From Mageeibacillus sp. UBA5770 (GTDB lineage Bacteria; Bacillota_A; Clostridia; Saccharofermentanales; Saccharofermentanaceae): DNA of 15,960 bases. The stretch lies in the NCBI GenBank assembly GCA_002418705.1, contig DIEQ01000083.1, positions 1 to 15,960 on the forward strand. The letters run 5' to 3'. Under the pieces are notes generated by a model. It was not told the DNA's origin, did not search any database, and saw only the letters and a program-made list of their open reading frames with translations. Below are positions 6,149 through 15,539 of the stretch, piece after piece. Within the stretch, counting starts at the first letter, position 1; the number at the start of each line of letters is the position of its first letter. A program made the translations under genes and the position numbers.

Positions 6149-9100
6149 TCATTGTATTGTATCCGATTTGCTATCAGGCGACATAATTACCAATACGTTG
6201 TGTGTGTTTTGGTCATCGTGCAGGAGGATGCTGTCGCTCGTTTCCGGGGCTCCGTCAACTGTTATTGAGTCAATGGAGACTCCCTGCCCTGAATCGTTTT
6301 CGACCTTTATCCGGTACAGCGATGTTCCATAATGGTAGTCTACTTCCCAGGCATGATACAGAGCAGGGACCGCAGGAGTAATAAAGAGCCTGTCTCCCTG
6401 CAGTGAAATGCCAAGCTGAGAATGAAGTAGACACTGGTACATCCAGCCAGCCGATCCCGTATACCAGCTCCATCCTGCTTTACCTGTGAACTGCTCGCCC
6501 ATATATACATCAGCACTCATTACGTATGGTTCCTTTTCATATCTGGTAACATCTTTAATGGTTGAAGTCGACATAATCGGATTGAGCATATTTACAAGTT
6601 CATATGCATCCCTTCCCCTGTCTGCTTTTGCATTTGCTATGGCAAGCCATATGGCTGCATGTGTGTATTGTCCGCCGTTCTCCCGGATACCGGGGAAATA
6701 ACCCTTGATATAGCCTGGATCGGGCATTGATTTGTTAAAAGGAGGTGTAAGTAATTGAATGACACCCTCTGCCTGATGGACAAGGTAATGTTTGGCTGAA
6801 TCCAATGCCTGCATTGTACGGACCGGGTCTCCTCCACCGGACATAACCGACCATGATTGGCTTACAGAGTCAATCTGGCACTCCTCATTGACACGTGATC
6901 CCAGGACGCTTCCATTATCAAAAAAGCCGCGAAGATACCATTTCCCGTCCCACGCATTTTTTTCAATCTGCGATCGGACCATCTCTGCAAGACCGTTCAG
7001 CTGATCATATCTTTCCTGATCTTTCATCAGCAGACATAGCGGCAGGAATTGTTTGACGGCAGCATAGAAGAACCAGCCGAGCCAGACACTCTCTCCTTTA
7101 CCTTCAATACCGACACGGTTCATGCCGTCGTTCCAGTCTCCCCCGCCCATCAGCGGCAGCCCGTTCGTGCCAAAATGACTTGCGCGGTCGAATGCCCGCA
7201 GACAATGCCGATAGATGTTCTCCGTTTTTCCGGACACGCGTGCCATAAGCATTTTTTCAGGTTGAGAAGGTTCCAAAATATCCCCTTCGAGATAGGGAAT
7301 TTTTTCCAAAAGTATATCCGATTTGCCAGTATGTTCAATAAATGCAGCTGTAACATATGGAAGCCACAGCATGTCGTCGGATATGCGGGTTCTTACACCG
7401 ACACCCGTAACCGGCTGCCACCAGTGCTGCACATCGCCTTCAACAAACTGGTGTGCGCTGCAAAGTCGTATCTGATTTGCTGCAAGGTCTGCATCAACAT
7501 CAAGCAGTGCAAGGACATCCTGAAGCTGATCCCTGAATCCAAAGGCTCCGCCACACTGGTAAAAGGCCGAACGGGCACGAAGACGGCAGCTGATGATCTG
7601 GTATACGAGCCAGCCATTCAGCAAAATATCCGTCGCTCTGTCGGGTGTTTTGACACGAACACGCGAAAGAGTGGTATTCCAGTAATTATGGACGCGCTCC
7701 ATTTCATTCTGAGCGGCCTGCACAGTGCGGAACTTATCAGCAAGGTCTTCTGCCTTAATAATATTACCTGCCTGACCCAGTCCAAGAACCAGCGTCTTGC
7801 TCGCGCCTGCGGCAAGATGTATCTTCATCTGAATCGCGCCGCAAGGTTCAAGGCCGGCTCCCGTGTCGCCCGAAAGCTTTTCCGAAGCTAACCCCAACGG
7901 ATAACTGATCGAGTTGCCTACACCAAGAAATCCCTTTTTGTCGCCGGTAAACGAAGAAACGGGTTCACTGGCGAAAATGAATGCAGGGTGCTGCTTTTCG
8001 AATTCTGTATATACATTTCGGGCAGATAATAATTGTGAATTATTATTATATTGCGTTACAATATATGGTGAACATTGCTCTTTAAGGGAACCGAGCACCC
8101 ATTCGACATACAGTGTCACGGACAGATCCCTGTCATGTCCGCTGTGGTCCCTGATGTTGATCAACCAGATTTTGACGGGTTCTTCCGCTGCAGCAAAAAG
8201 GGTCATCGACTGTTCCAGATCCAATTCGGCATGTGCAAACACAGAGTATCCAAAACCGTGGCGCACCTGATATACCTGTCCTCTTCCGGGACGAAGGGAT
8301 GCAGGTGAGGTAATGGCTCCTGTTTCAAGGTCTTTTATATATACAGCTTCAGAGACCGTGTCAAGTATAGGATCATTTGACCAGTCAGTTAATTTATTTT
8401 CACGACTGTTGCCGGCCCAAGTGTAACCGGCGCCTGTCTCGGACACATGGAATCCAAATGACTCGTTGGCAATGACATTTATCCAGGGGGCCGGAGTCTT
8501 TCGGCCTGTTCCCAGCCACATTTCATACTCCTGTCCTTCCGCAGAAAAACCGCCTATTCCATTAAAAAATTCCAGGGACACCGGGGGGATAAAGGATGAC
8601 GCCCCATTTGACTCAAACATAGAATCACCGGCAGGCAGAAGAATCTTATTCAAATCGTGGTTATTTTTTCCGGCAGGCTTTTCATTCAAGAGCATATAAA
8701 TTCCAGTCTGCCGATTAATGACAACGCGAGCTACGGTAGAAAGCAGATCTGATTCTTCATTTGTCAGAAGAAAACGGCGAAGGACGAACAGACTGGGCTT
8801 TTGATGATGGTTTTTATAGATCTTTTGTGTGCCGGTGAGCTCCATAATTCTATTGAAGAGCGGCTGTCCATAACCTTCCTCTTCTTCGTCAATGATAACA
8901 AGGTCGACATTTACCGTTTGGATGCGAAGATATTCATAAGCCAGAAGCGCATCCTTTAAAACAAGTACATCGCGCATATCCTTCACACGCAAGAGAATGA
9001 TCGGATAATCCCCGGATATGCCAAAACGCCAGAGACTGCTTTGTCCTCGGATATTTCGGCTGATTATATCTGCCCGGTCTCGATAAAATCGGGATGGATA

Positions 9101-12100
9101 ATATAGCGGTCCGACCATCGACTGGATGGCGTTCAGCTGTTGTGAATTGATATTGAGGTATTTCATTTCCAATTTGCTGCTGGTAAGCGCCAGATGAAAA
9201 ATTTCCTCACAGCGAAGATTCTTCCTTAAATCGTTGCTTAACCTAAGCACAGCTGACCTGGTCGTACAATAACCTGTTATAAAACAGACCGATACGGATT
9301 TGTTGGCAGGCACATTCACGATAACCCGCAAACTCATGATAGGATCAAGCGAAAACCCGGAGTGCCCTGACAGCGGCAAACGAGTCTTAAGCGCCTGTGG
9401 GACTGTTTGAGTTCCGCCCCTCCCGATAAAGGATTTTCGGTCAGTCTCACACTCCGCAGCACGGGAAAATTCCGATTCGGATACAACCATATGCATAACA
9501 AGGCCATATTTATCTTCTTCTGACCTTTTTCGCCGGCTTGCAATCAGTAAATTACGGTCATGCACAAATTCCAGTTCAAGAAACATCTTGTTGAAGGAAG
9601 GATGTACCGCTTCCGCAAGATGTGAGTCGCCAACAACCTCCATATAGCTCGTCAATTCAAATTCTGCATTGCGGTCGCTGTGGTTGGTTAATTTTACCTT
9701 TCGGATTTCATAATTTTCGATGGGGGACAAAGTAATCTCCGTATCCGTATTGAACAGTCCGTCTTTACGGTGGTATTCGACCTTGTCCGGAGAGAAAATC
9801 GCCTTATAATCGTCAGGATGCGTAAATGTCGGATAATATGTGTTGCTCCAGATTTGATCGGATGCCAGATTACGGATATAGACAAAATTTCCATGGGACG
9901 AACCGGTACATTCCGGTCGCCAGGAATTAAGCATGACATTCTCGCAGCTGCTGAAACCTTGTCCGCCTGAAGTCAGCATCACCAGGTAGTGGTTGTTGGA
10001 CAGGACGTGTGCGGTAGGAACCTGAGGGTTATAGGTATCACAGTAGCGGCTCTCAAATTTATCTTCTTCATAATCATCGAGTTCCAGATTGATTGAGTAA
10101 CCGCGCCTGGCAAGGGAGATAAGTACATCCTGGCTTGTTTCTTCGAGAAGTACCGAGGTTGCCTTGACCATCGCCTCGCTGTGAAACCGTTTCTGCAGAA
10201 CATTCGCATGCAGGCAATTGTTGATCGAAGCCATAATCATCCCCTGATGATGCGCCATAAAACTCTGTACCAGAGAATATGGCTTTATCCCCGACGAATC
10301 CGGGCAATTAAAGTCAAGAGCTTCATATAGTCCGTATTCACCGCCGGCACCGATTTCCATCAGATGATTCAGATTCTGAATTGCTGCAGCGTACATTGTC
10401 CCTAGTGCCAGAACTGTTGCATATGGAGCCACTACACTAACCGGTTTCATACTGGACTGCAGGCGCAGATACTGCATGCCAAACGGAGCATACTGATAAT
10501 TTGAGTCCGAATCAAACAGGAAATATTGTGATTCAGATATTCCCCAGGGAATTTTTTGTTTTTTTCCATGTGCAATCTGACGGTGCACGGCAGCGATGCA
10601 GCTTCGGCTGAGGATTGTTCCGAATGGCGTCTTCATAATCAGATTGGGCATAAGATATTCAAACATGGTGCCGCTCCATGAAACAAGTGTCGGAACCCCC
10701 CTGACAAGTGTAAGCGGCCGTCCGAGTGCAAACCAGGTTTTCTGCGCAACATCCCCTTTGGCGATTGCCAGGAAACTGGTGATCCTTGCTTCGGAAGCGA
10801 GTAAATCATAATATCCTGCATCGGCCATCTGGTTTGTGACGTTATATCCGATATGGAAAAGGCTGTGCCTGGGATCATAAAGTACTTTGAAATCAGTTGA
10901 ACGGACCATATCATCAATTTGAACACAAATGATTCGAATTCTGCCCAACAAAACCTGCGCTGTCGGCTGACCAAGTTCAGACAATTCTTTCAGGCTCAGG
11001 TCGGGATTCAATCCGTCCGGTCCTGCCAGATCATACATGTCAGCTTTAAGGTTTTCGTAAATTGAAGCAAAGCGATTGCGCCAATATTCACTGGTTTTCG
11101 ACGAGTCCGCCGTGTTGCGCAAAAACGTCAGCAGTTCATCGCGGTCTGGCTGCGAAGTAAAAGATCCGGTCAGATTGTCAGGCGCAAGTCCGGCTGCTGT
11201 CAGCGTATCACGAAGCCCATCGAGTATTTTATTCTGAAATACGGGCTGCTCAGCGAGCCCATACAGGCCATTTTTCAGGGTAATCAAATGCGCAAGGAAG
11301 TTGCCGCTGTCAACAGTCGACACATAATGCGGCATAAGCAGTTCCAGCGTTTTCACATTGTACCAATTGTATAGATGTCCGTTCCATTTGGGCAATTTCT
11401 GGAGAGTCCTCATAACTTCTTCACAATGGTCAATAAGTGCGTGCAGGCTTATGAATCCAAAATCACAGGCGCTTAAAGCACTGATCAGCTGCAGGCCGAT
11501 ATTCGTCGGGGAAGTCTTGTCTGAGAGCCGCGGCCCGGGGAATTGCTGAAAATTATCCGGACAAAGCCAATTATTTTCGGATGTTGCAAAGTCCTCAAAA
11601 AAGCGCCACGTCTTGCGTGCGAGAATGCGAAGTTCCCGGTCCTCTTCAGATCCGATTTTCTGTTTGGTTGAAATGACGTAGGGTTTACTCGCAATATAGG
11701 AAAAAACAGGTGCAGCGAGCCACGCTGCCGCGAGAAAATATTGGAATATTGCATACGGCGGTTTGCCCACCATAATTGTAGCAATGCAAAGCGCAACAGC
11801 TGGCACCGTTGCAGGCAGCATAAGCTTAATATAGCTGCTTAAAGAGTTCTGCTGATTTTTTTCCGAGCTTTCTGAAGTCTGCCACTCTAAAAGATTGCGG
11901 TGGCTGACCAGTATGCGGTACAGTGTTCGGATTATCGCATCTAGAGACAGGAAAGCATTGAAAGGAAGCAGGATTATGAAAAATGAAGTCTGTGCAATCA
12001 TGGTGGATAATTGCTCAAAAAGTATTTTAAATGCGACACGCAGGGATGAGTTCATCATTTTCTGATAAAGAAGTCCTACAATGCGGACAACAAAACGCCA

Positions 12101-14728
12101 AATATCTGAGAAAAGCACAAAAGGAATCCAAAGCCAGGCATACTGCGGGAAAAAGAACGCAGTTATCAATATCGAAAGAACACTGGCAACCGGCGTCAAA
12201 CTCCGGCGTAAATTATCAATCATTTTCCAGCGCGACAGCAGATTAATACGCGAAGGGCTAAAAATCCAGGGCAGCAGCTGCCAGTCACCGCGAATCCATC
12301 GATGATCCCGCTTTGCGAAAGCAGCAACATTCGGCGGGGTCGTATCCAACATCCTGATACCGCTTGCAAAAGCACACCTTGTCAGGCTGCTCTCGAGTAA
12401 ATCATGGGAGAGAACCGTGTTTTTCGAGATCATGCCTCGAAGCAGTCGATGCATGACACGAAAGTCGTAAATGCCTTTACCGACAAAAATACCTTCATCA
12501 AACGTATCCTGATACACGTCTGAAACAACCGTTGAGTAGCTGTCGATTCCAGATTCACCCGCAAAAAGCCGCGTGAAAAAGCTAGCCTTGGAGTCTGTGA
12601 CCCTGGAACAGATTTCAGATTGGACGATTGCATACCCGCTTGTAATCCGGCTGCTCTTCTCATCAATCACCGGATGATTCAGCGGATGCGCCATAATCCC
12701 GACAAGCTGCACAGCACTTTCACGAATCATATCCGTGTCTGCGTCAAGTGTTATAACATAACGAAAACTGGAAAACATCTCCGGTGAACCAACCCGCACT
12801 TCAAAGACTGCACCTTCCTCACCGGCCAGCATGGCATTGAAGTCTTCTAATTTACCCCTTTTCCGTTCCCAGCACATCCAGCATTTTTCTTTCTCATTCC
12901 ATTGGCGTTCCCGGAGAAACAGAGAAAATCGCGCAAACGCACCCGGATACTTTTCATTAAGTTCTTCTATGGCTTCCGTCGCTGTTTGCAGGATGGCATC
13001 ATCTTCAGGCAACACCTTTGTATCGGCATCACGCAAATCGCCAAGTATTGCGAAATAGAGGTTGGACTGCATGTTTGCGAGATAATACTTTTCGAGCCGT
13101 GCAGCATATGTGCGGGCACTTGAGGCGCTTCCAATAATTACGGGCATCACGACAAAAGTGCGGCAGTCATCCGGAATTCCCTGGGAAAAATCCATGGCAA
13201 GCTGCGGAAGGGGGTGGATCAGTCGTGTAAAAATAGTATTTATAAGATGGATAGCGACACCCACGGCAAGAAGTCCAAGCTGTATGAGAAGAAGAACTGC
13301 CATCAGTGGGTGTTGGGAAAACGCACCGCCGGCAGCAATACTTACCCAAATGAGCAGCGCGCCGGATATAGCAAATATTCCTGTCAGATAAACGATTCCG
13401 CGCAGAAGATTCTTATGATTTTTGGGCTTGAGAAGATGTAACGGCCTATTCTCCATTATGTCAATGAGAATAGGATATCCATTCCCGACCAAATATGTTC
13501 CGACATGATTTGGGTGCGTCAGTAACGGGTCGGAATGCTCCATTCCTGCAAGCTGCACGGCTTTGGCTGCCACAGAAGATTCTGTCAGTCTGTAATGCTT
13601 AGCTAATTTTTCAACACATAAGCGGTATCTCCCGCGTGTATTTGCATCGGTAAGCGAATACACGCCCGCGGGGTCCAATTCGAGCGTAGACTCCAATTTC
13701 GAGATTTTTTTGAATGCTTCATCCCAATTCAGTTCCCACATTTCCTTGAGACTGATAATAAGGGAACTAATCCGGGACTCAGCCATTGCCTCACGGTGTC
13801 TCTCTTTATTAACCATATCAGTAATTTGCTGCAGATAAGCATCATGGTCCAAATCATTCATCTGCGAAAGCCATTTCACAACTTCCGTCTCATCAACCGA
13901 CATGTTCCTGAGGCAAAAGAAAAAATACGTGACGAAGTTCTCATTACGATATTTATTTTTATCAATTTCTTTGACAAGAAGATCTTCAATATTTTTACTT
14001 CCGCCGCGGATGGCTGCTGAAACGCGGTCCGCAGCCTGTCCGGCCTGAATTTTGACCTTGATTCCCTGTATAAGGAGAACCGCTTCATCCACAATTTTTT
14101 CCAGAAGGCAAAGGCTGACAACCGTGCCGAACGACCACAGTTCCTGAGATGTAAGCTCTTTCTCAAGCTGATAGGCATTCAGCAAAGAGACGATTGTATT
14201 TTCCTGCGGATGATTGTTGGAAGCATTAATTATCTGCCGTGCGATGATGTATGTACGCGGACAAGTCTTCCTTATTCCGGTTTCAAGATTCGGCAGGCGC
14301 GAAAGTTCCTGCATTTTCCCTGCCCCATGCAGTTTTTTTATTTCCCGGTAAAGAAGGTTGTAATTGTCAAAAATCCAAAGGGAAGCCGGAATCGTCGAAA
14401 TTGTTTTCGCCGGAGTCCTGCTCAATTGACGGCGCACAGACTGAAGATTGAGGTAAATCCGCCACTGTGCATTTCTGAGGATACTGCTGTGCTTCCACTT
14501 ACGCAGAACCTGCCTTCTTGCAAGATCCCGCATCATGTTTTCACTGTCTCCGCCGCCTGCAGCAGATTCAAGATGCCTCAGCCAATCTTCGGTTCTCGAA
14601 TGAATCCGATATGGTCTGATATAGTGATATATATTATTAATTTGCCGGATAATAAAAATCAAAAGCAAAACGCCAAGAATAATCCATAAAAGTGCTGTTT
14701 CCTGTGAAACGAAAAATAATTGCTTCAT
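6149..14728 (-). CDS. ndvB: Cyclic beta-1,2-glucan synthase-like protein (GT84 + PF10091 + GH94)
   Basis: A 2,859-residue membrane enzyme, close in size to Brucella Cgs and rhizobial NdvB/ChvB, which use UDP-glucose to build and cyclise beta-1,2-glucan. A membrane segment lies at about 11-28 and a family motif LWIFDNYNLL at about 120. Paired helices flank the GT84 domain (about 436-495 before it; four more about 846-1015). The GT84 catalytic signatures are LDADTD (661-666, the DxD), SHDLLE (774-779) and RDHRW (807-811). A glucoamylase-like PF10091 domain (about 1275-1510, ending in FMAHHQG) follows; in the family it takes part in transglycosylation. The C-terminal GH94 phosphorylase module (beta-sandwiches about 1540-1800 and 2050-2290, barrel about 2370-2750) keeps GGGDWNDGMN with Asp2531 as the likely general acid; it trims chain length in known enzymes. 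ATG 14728 is chosen for GGAGG 7 nt upstream; ATG 14776 has none. No frameshift is seen. No exporter (NdvA/ChvA) is nearby, so product and export are inferred. Confidence 0.93.
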   Translation of the reverse strand: MKQLFFVSQETALLWIILGVLLLIFIIRQINNIYHYIRPYRIHSRTEDWLRHLESAAGGGDSENMMRDLARRQVLRKWKHSSILRNAQWRIYLNLQSVRRQLSRTPAKTISTIPASLWIFDNYNLLYREIKKLHGAGKMQELSRLPNLETGIRKTCPRTYIIARQIINASNNHPQENTIVSLLNAYQLEKELTSQELWSFGTVVSLCLLEKIVDEAVLLIQGIKVKIQAGQAADRVSAAIRGGSKNIEDLLVKEIDKNKYRNENFVTYFFFCLRNMSVDETEVVKWLSQMNDLDHDAYLQQITDMVNKERHREAMAESRISSLIISLKEMWELNWDEAFKKISKLESTLELDPAGVYSLTDANTRGRYRLCVEKLAKHYRLTESSVAAKAVQLAGMEHSDPLLTHPNHVGTYLVGNGYPILIDIMENRPLHLLKPKNHKNLLRGIVYLTGIFAISGALLIWVSIAAGGAFSQHPLMAVLLLIQLGLLAVGVAIHLINTIFTRLIHPLPQLAMDFSQGIPDDCRTFVVMPVIIGSASSARTYAARLEKYYLANMQSNLYFAILGDLRDADTKVLPEDDAILQTATEAIEELNEKYPGAFARFSLFLRERQWNEKEKCWMCWERKRGKLEDFNAMLAGEEGAVFEVRVGSPEMFSSFRYVITLDADTDMIRESAVQLVGIMAHPLNHPVIDEKSSRITSGYAIVQSEICSRVTDSKASFFTRLFAGESGIDSYSTVVSDVYQDTFDEGIFVGKGIYDFRVMHRLLRGMISKNTVLSHDLLESSLTRCAFASGIRMLDTTPPNVAAFAKRDHRWIRGDWQLLPWIFSPSRINLLSRWKMIDNLRRSLTPVASVLSILITAFFFPQYAWLWIPFVLFSDIWRFVVRIVGLLYQKMMNSSLRVAFKILFEQLSTMIAQTSFFIILLPFNAFLSLDAIIRTLYRILVSHRNLLEWQTSESSEKNQQNSLSSYIKLMLPATVPAVALCIATIMVGKPPYAIFQYFLAAAWLAAPVFSYIASKPYVISTKQKIGSEEDRELRILARKTWRFFEDFATSENNWLCPDNFQQFPGPRLSDKTSPTNIGLQLISALSACDFGFISLHALIDHCEEVMRTLQKLPKWNGHLYNWYNVKTLELLMPHYVSTVDSGNFLAHLITLKNGLYGLAEQPVFQNKILDGLRDTLTAAGLAPDNLTGSFTSQPDRDELLTFLRNTADSSKTSEYWRNRFASIYENLKADMYDLAGPDGLNPDLSLKELSELGQPTAQVLLGRIRIICVQIDDMVRSTDFKVLYDPRHSLFHIGYNVTNQMADAGYYDLLASEARITSFLAIAKGDVAQKTWFALGRPLTLVRGVPTLVSWSGTMFEYLMPNLIMKTPFGTILSRSCIAAVHRQIAHGKKQKIPWGISESQYFLFDSDSNYQYAPFGMQYLRLQSSMKPVSVVAPYATVLALGTMYAAAIQNLNHLMEIGAGGEYGLYEALDFNCPDSSGIKPYSLVQSFMAHHQGMIMASINNCLHANVLQKRFHSEAMVKATSVLLEETSQDVLISLARRGYSINLELDDYEEDKFESRYCDTYNPQVPTAHVLSNNHYLVMLTSGGQGFSSCENVMLNSWRPECTGSSHGNFVYIRNLASDQIWSNTYYPTFTHPDDYKAIFSPDKVEYHRKDGLFNTDTEITLSPIENYEIRKVKLTNHSDRNAEFELTSYMEVVGDSHLAEAVHPSFNKMFLELEFVHDRNLLIASRRKRSEEDKYGLVMHMVVSESEFSRAAECETDRKSFIGRGGTQTVPQALKTRLPLSGHSGFSLDPIMSLRVIVNVPANKSVSVCFITGYCTTRSAVLRLSNDLRKNLRCEEIFHLALTSSKLEMKYLNINSQQLNAIQSMVGPLYYPSRFYRDRADIISRNIRGQSSLWRFGISGDYPIILLRVKDMRDVLVLKDALLAYEYLRIQTVNVDLVIIDEEEEGYGQPLFNRIMELTGTQKIYKNHHQKPSLFVLRRFLLTNEESDLLSTVARVVINRQTGIYMLLNEKPAGKNNHDLNKILLPAGDSMFESNGASSFIPPVSLEFFNGIGGFSAEGQEYEMWLGTGRKTPAPWINVIANESFGFHVSETGAGYTWAGNSRENKLTDWSNDPILDTVSEAVYIKDLETGAITSPASLRPGRGQVYQVRHGFGYSVFAHAELDLEQSMTLFAAAEEPVKIWLINIRDHSGHDRDLSVTLYVEWVLGSLKEQCSPYIVTQYNNNSQLLSARNVYTEFEKQHPAFIFASEPVSSFTGDKKGFLGVGNSISYPLGLASEKLSGDTGAGLEPCGAIQMKIHLAAGASKTLVLGLGQAGNIIKAEDLADKFRTVQAAQNEMERVHNYWNTTLSRVRVKTPDRATDILLNGWLVYQIISCRLRARSAFYQCGGAFGFRDQLQDVLALLDVDADLAANQIRLCSAHQFVEGDVQHWWQPVTGVGVRTRISDDMLWLPYVTAAFIEHTGKSDILLEKIPYLEGDILEPSQPEKMLMARVSGKTENIYRHCLRAFDRASHFGTNGLPLMGGGDWNDGMNRVGIEGKGESVWLGWFFYAAVKQFLPLCLLMKDQERYDQLNGLAEMVRSQIEKNAWDGKWYLRGFFDNGSVLGSRVNEECQIDSVSQSWSVMSGGGDPVRTMQALDSAKHYLVHQAEGVIQLLTPPFNKSMPDPGYIKGYFPGIRENGGQYTHAAIWLAIANAKADRGRDAYELVNMLNPIMSTSTIKDVTRYEKEPYVMSADVYMGEQFTGKAGWSWYTGSAGWMYQCLLHSQLGISLQGDRLFITPAVPALYHAWEVDYHYGTSLYRIKVENDSGQGVSIDSITVDGAPETSDSILLHDDQNTHNVLVIMSPDSKSDTIQ

Positions 14729-14803
14729 GGCACAACCTCCATTTAGCTGCTTATCTAATGTATAAATGTTCCACATGGTTTTATCTTATAAGCATAATAA
14801 TAA

Positions 14804-14823
14804 CATAAGATGCAGCCCTTATG
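14804..14823. promoter_or_regulatory. Inverted repeat upstream of the glucan synthase gene
   Basis: CATAAG (14804-14809) and CTTATG (14818-14823) form a perfect 6-bp dyad with an 8-bp centre, about 80-95 bp upstream of the glucan synthase ATG. It may be an operator. A TATAAG further downstream could be a -10, but no good -35 accompanies it. Confidence 0.3.
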
Positions 14824-14909
14824 TTCGTTATCCCATTCGCATGCAGCATTACCGCAACACAACTGGCTTCCAAGAAACATTTCGTTTGTTCTTCCCGATT
14901 TGTAAATAC

Positions 14910-14942
14910 AGGCCGTATAGATTTTTAAAATCTATACGGCCT
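14910..14942 (-). terminator. Perfect 16-bp palindromic hairpin, likely terminator of the small membrane-protein gene
   Basis: AGGCCGTATAGATTTT (14910-14925) and its exact reverse complement (14927-14942) flank a single T. In RNA it would form a stem of at least 12 bp with a T/A-rich loop. It lies 27 nt beyond the stop codon of the 49-residue gene and ahead of the glucan synthase leader. The downstream T tract is weak on both strands (GTATTTAC on minus), so termination is probable but not certain. Confidence 0.6.
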
Positions 14943-14968
14943 ATTGTTCATTCTACTTGCTCAGCGGA

Positions 14969-15118
14969 TCATCTGGCTCGTCTGCCTTTTAGCAGCTGAA
15001 TAACAACCACGATAACTGCAATTACGATAAGAACATGGACTAGTCCGCCAAAGGTAGTTGATGTAAGTAAACCCAGAAGCCATAAGATAAGTAAAATGAT
15101 TGCGATCGTCCATAACAT
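14969..15118 (-). CDS. Lmo0937-family small membrane protein (49 aa)
   Basis: The frame MLWTIAIILLILWLLGLLTS ... FGGLVHVLIVIAVIVVVIQLLKGRRAR gives two hydrophobic helices joined by a TTFGG turn and a basic tail. This is the pattern of the Lmo0937-family (DUF5670-type) micro-membrane proteins, which are widespread, about 48-50 residues long and of unknown function, often in stress or envelope clusters. The ATG has AAAGGAAG 7 nt upstream. Length matches the family exactly. It follows the Phd-like gene by 47 bp and shares its strand, so the two may be co-transcribed; a palindromic hairpin stands just after the stop. Confidence 0.85.
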   Translation of the reverse strand: MLWTIAIILLILWLLGLLTSTTFGGLVHVLIVIAVIVVVIQLLKGRRAR

Positions 15119-15165
15119 AAGTCATCTTCCTTTCTTGAATAGACCCTCAGTTCCAATTGTTCAAT

Positions 15166-15465
15166 TCAGGAATTTACCGGCTGCGTTTTTGTCTCACCTG
15201 CAATCCTGATTTTGGAATGCTCTTTTCTGCTCATTTCAGCCGACAGCAAATTCGTCGCTATAATTAACTCCTGCTCGTCGAGATTTTCTACACATTCAAT
15301 AAGCACAGACAGACGTTCATATTCAGCTATTGAAAACAGAACGGCATCCGGCTGATTGTTCTTCAAAATAATGATTTTGCCGTAGCTGTCTGCTTTCATC
15401 CTGCAGCTTTTGTAGTTCTTGATCATATCAGAATTTGATACGATCGATTTGGTTGTAATATTCAT
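15166..15465 (-). CDS. Phd/YefM-type antitoxin-like protein, orphan
   Basis: 99 residues beginning MNITTKSIVSNSDMIKNYKS; the segment GKIIILKNNQPDAVLFSIAEYERL is the Phd/YefM N-terminal DNA-binding fold (strand, 'NN/RPxAVL', helix starting 'EYE'). The C-terminal half (LIECVENLDEQELIIATNLL and the basic tail) replaces the usual toxin-binding helix and I do not recognise it. Start chosen at 15465 because GAGG lies 8 nt upstream; ATG 15504 has no good ribosome site. No RelE/Doc-type toxin lies next to it: downstream is the Lmo0937-like protein and upstream the YggT-like protein. It may be a solitary transcription factor or the relic of a toxin-antitoxin pair. Confidence 0.75.
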   Translation of the reverse strand: MNITTKSIVSNSDMIKNYKSCRMKADSYGKIIILKNNQPDAVLFSIAEYERLSVLIECVENLDEQELIIATNLLSAEMSRKEHSKIRIAGETKTQPVNS

Positions 15466-15476
15466 AACCAATACCT

Positions 15477-15518
15477 CAATCTTCCTTGTGTGACGAATAT
15501 CCATCCGTTACAAGATTG
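15477..15518 (-). promoter_or_regulatory. Inverted repeat just upstream of the Phd-like ribosome site
   Basis: ACAAGATTG (15510-15518) pairs with CAATCTTCCTTGT (15477-15489) except for a small bulge. The arm next to the gene abuts the GAGG ribosome site. It could be an operator for the Phd-like protein or a leader hairpin affecting translation; both are speculative. Confidence 0.3.
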
Positions 15519-15539
15519 ATCAACCTGGTGTTGTGAGTG

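Noticed and set aside
7049..7891. Plus-strand open frame of 280 codons
   Set aside because: Entirely antisense to the GH94 part of the glucan synthase, no recognisable domain, no ribosome site; a shadow frame.
14210..14689. Plus-strand open frame of 159 codons
   Set aside because: Antisense to the N-terminus of the glucan synthase; no domain and no start signals.
14969..15465. A toxin-antitoxin pair made of the Phd-like and 49-residue proteins
   Set aside because: The small protein matches the Lmo0937 membrane family along its length, not a known type II toxin, and Phd partners are soluble RelE/Doc-like proteins.
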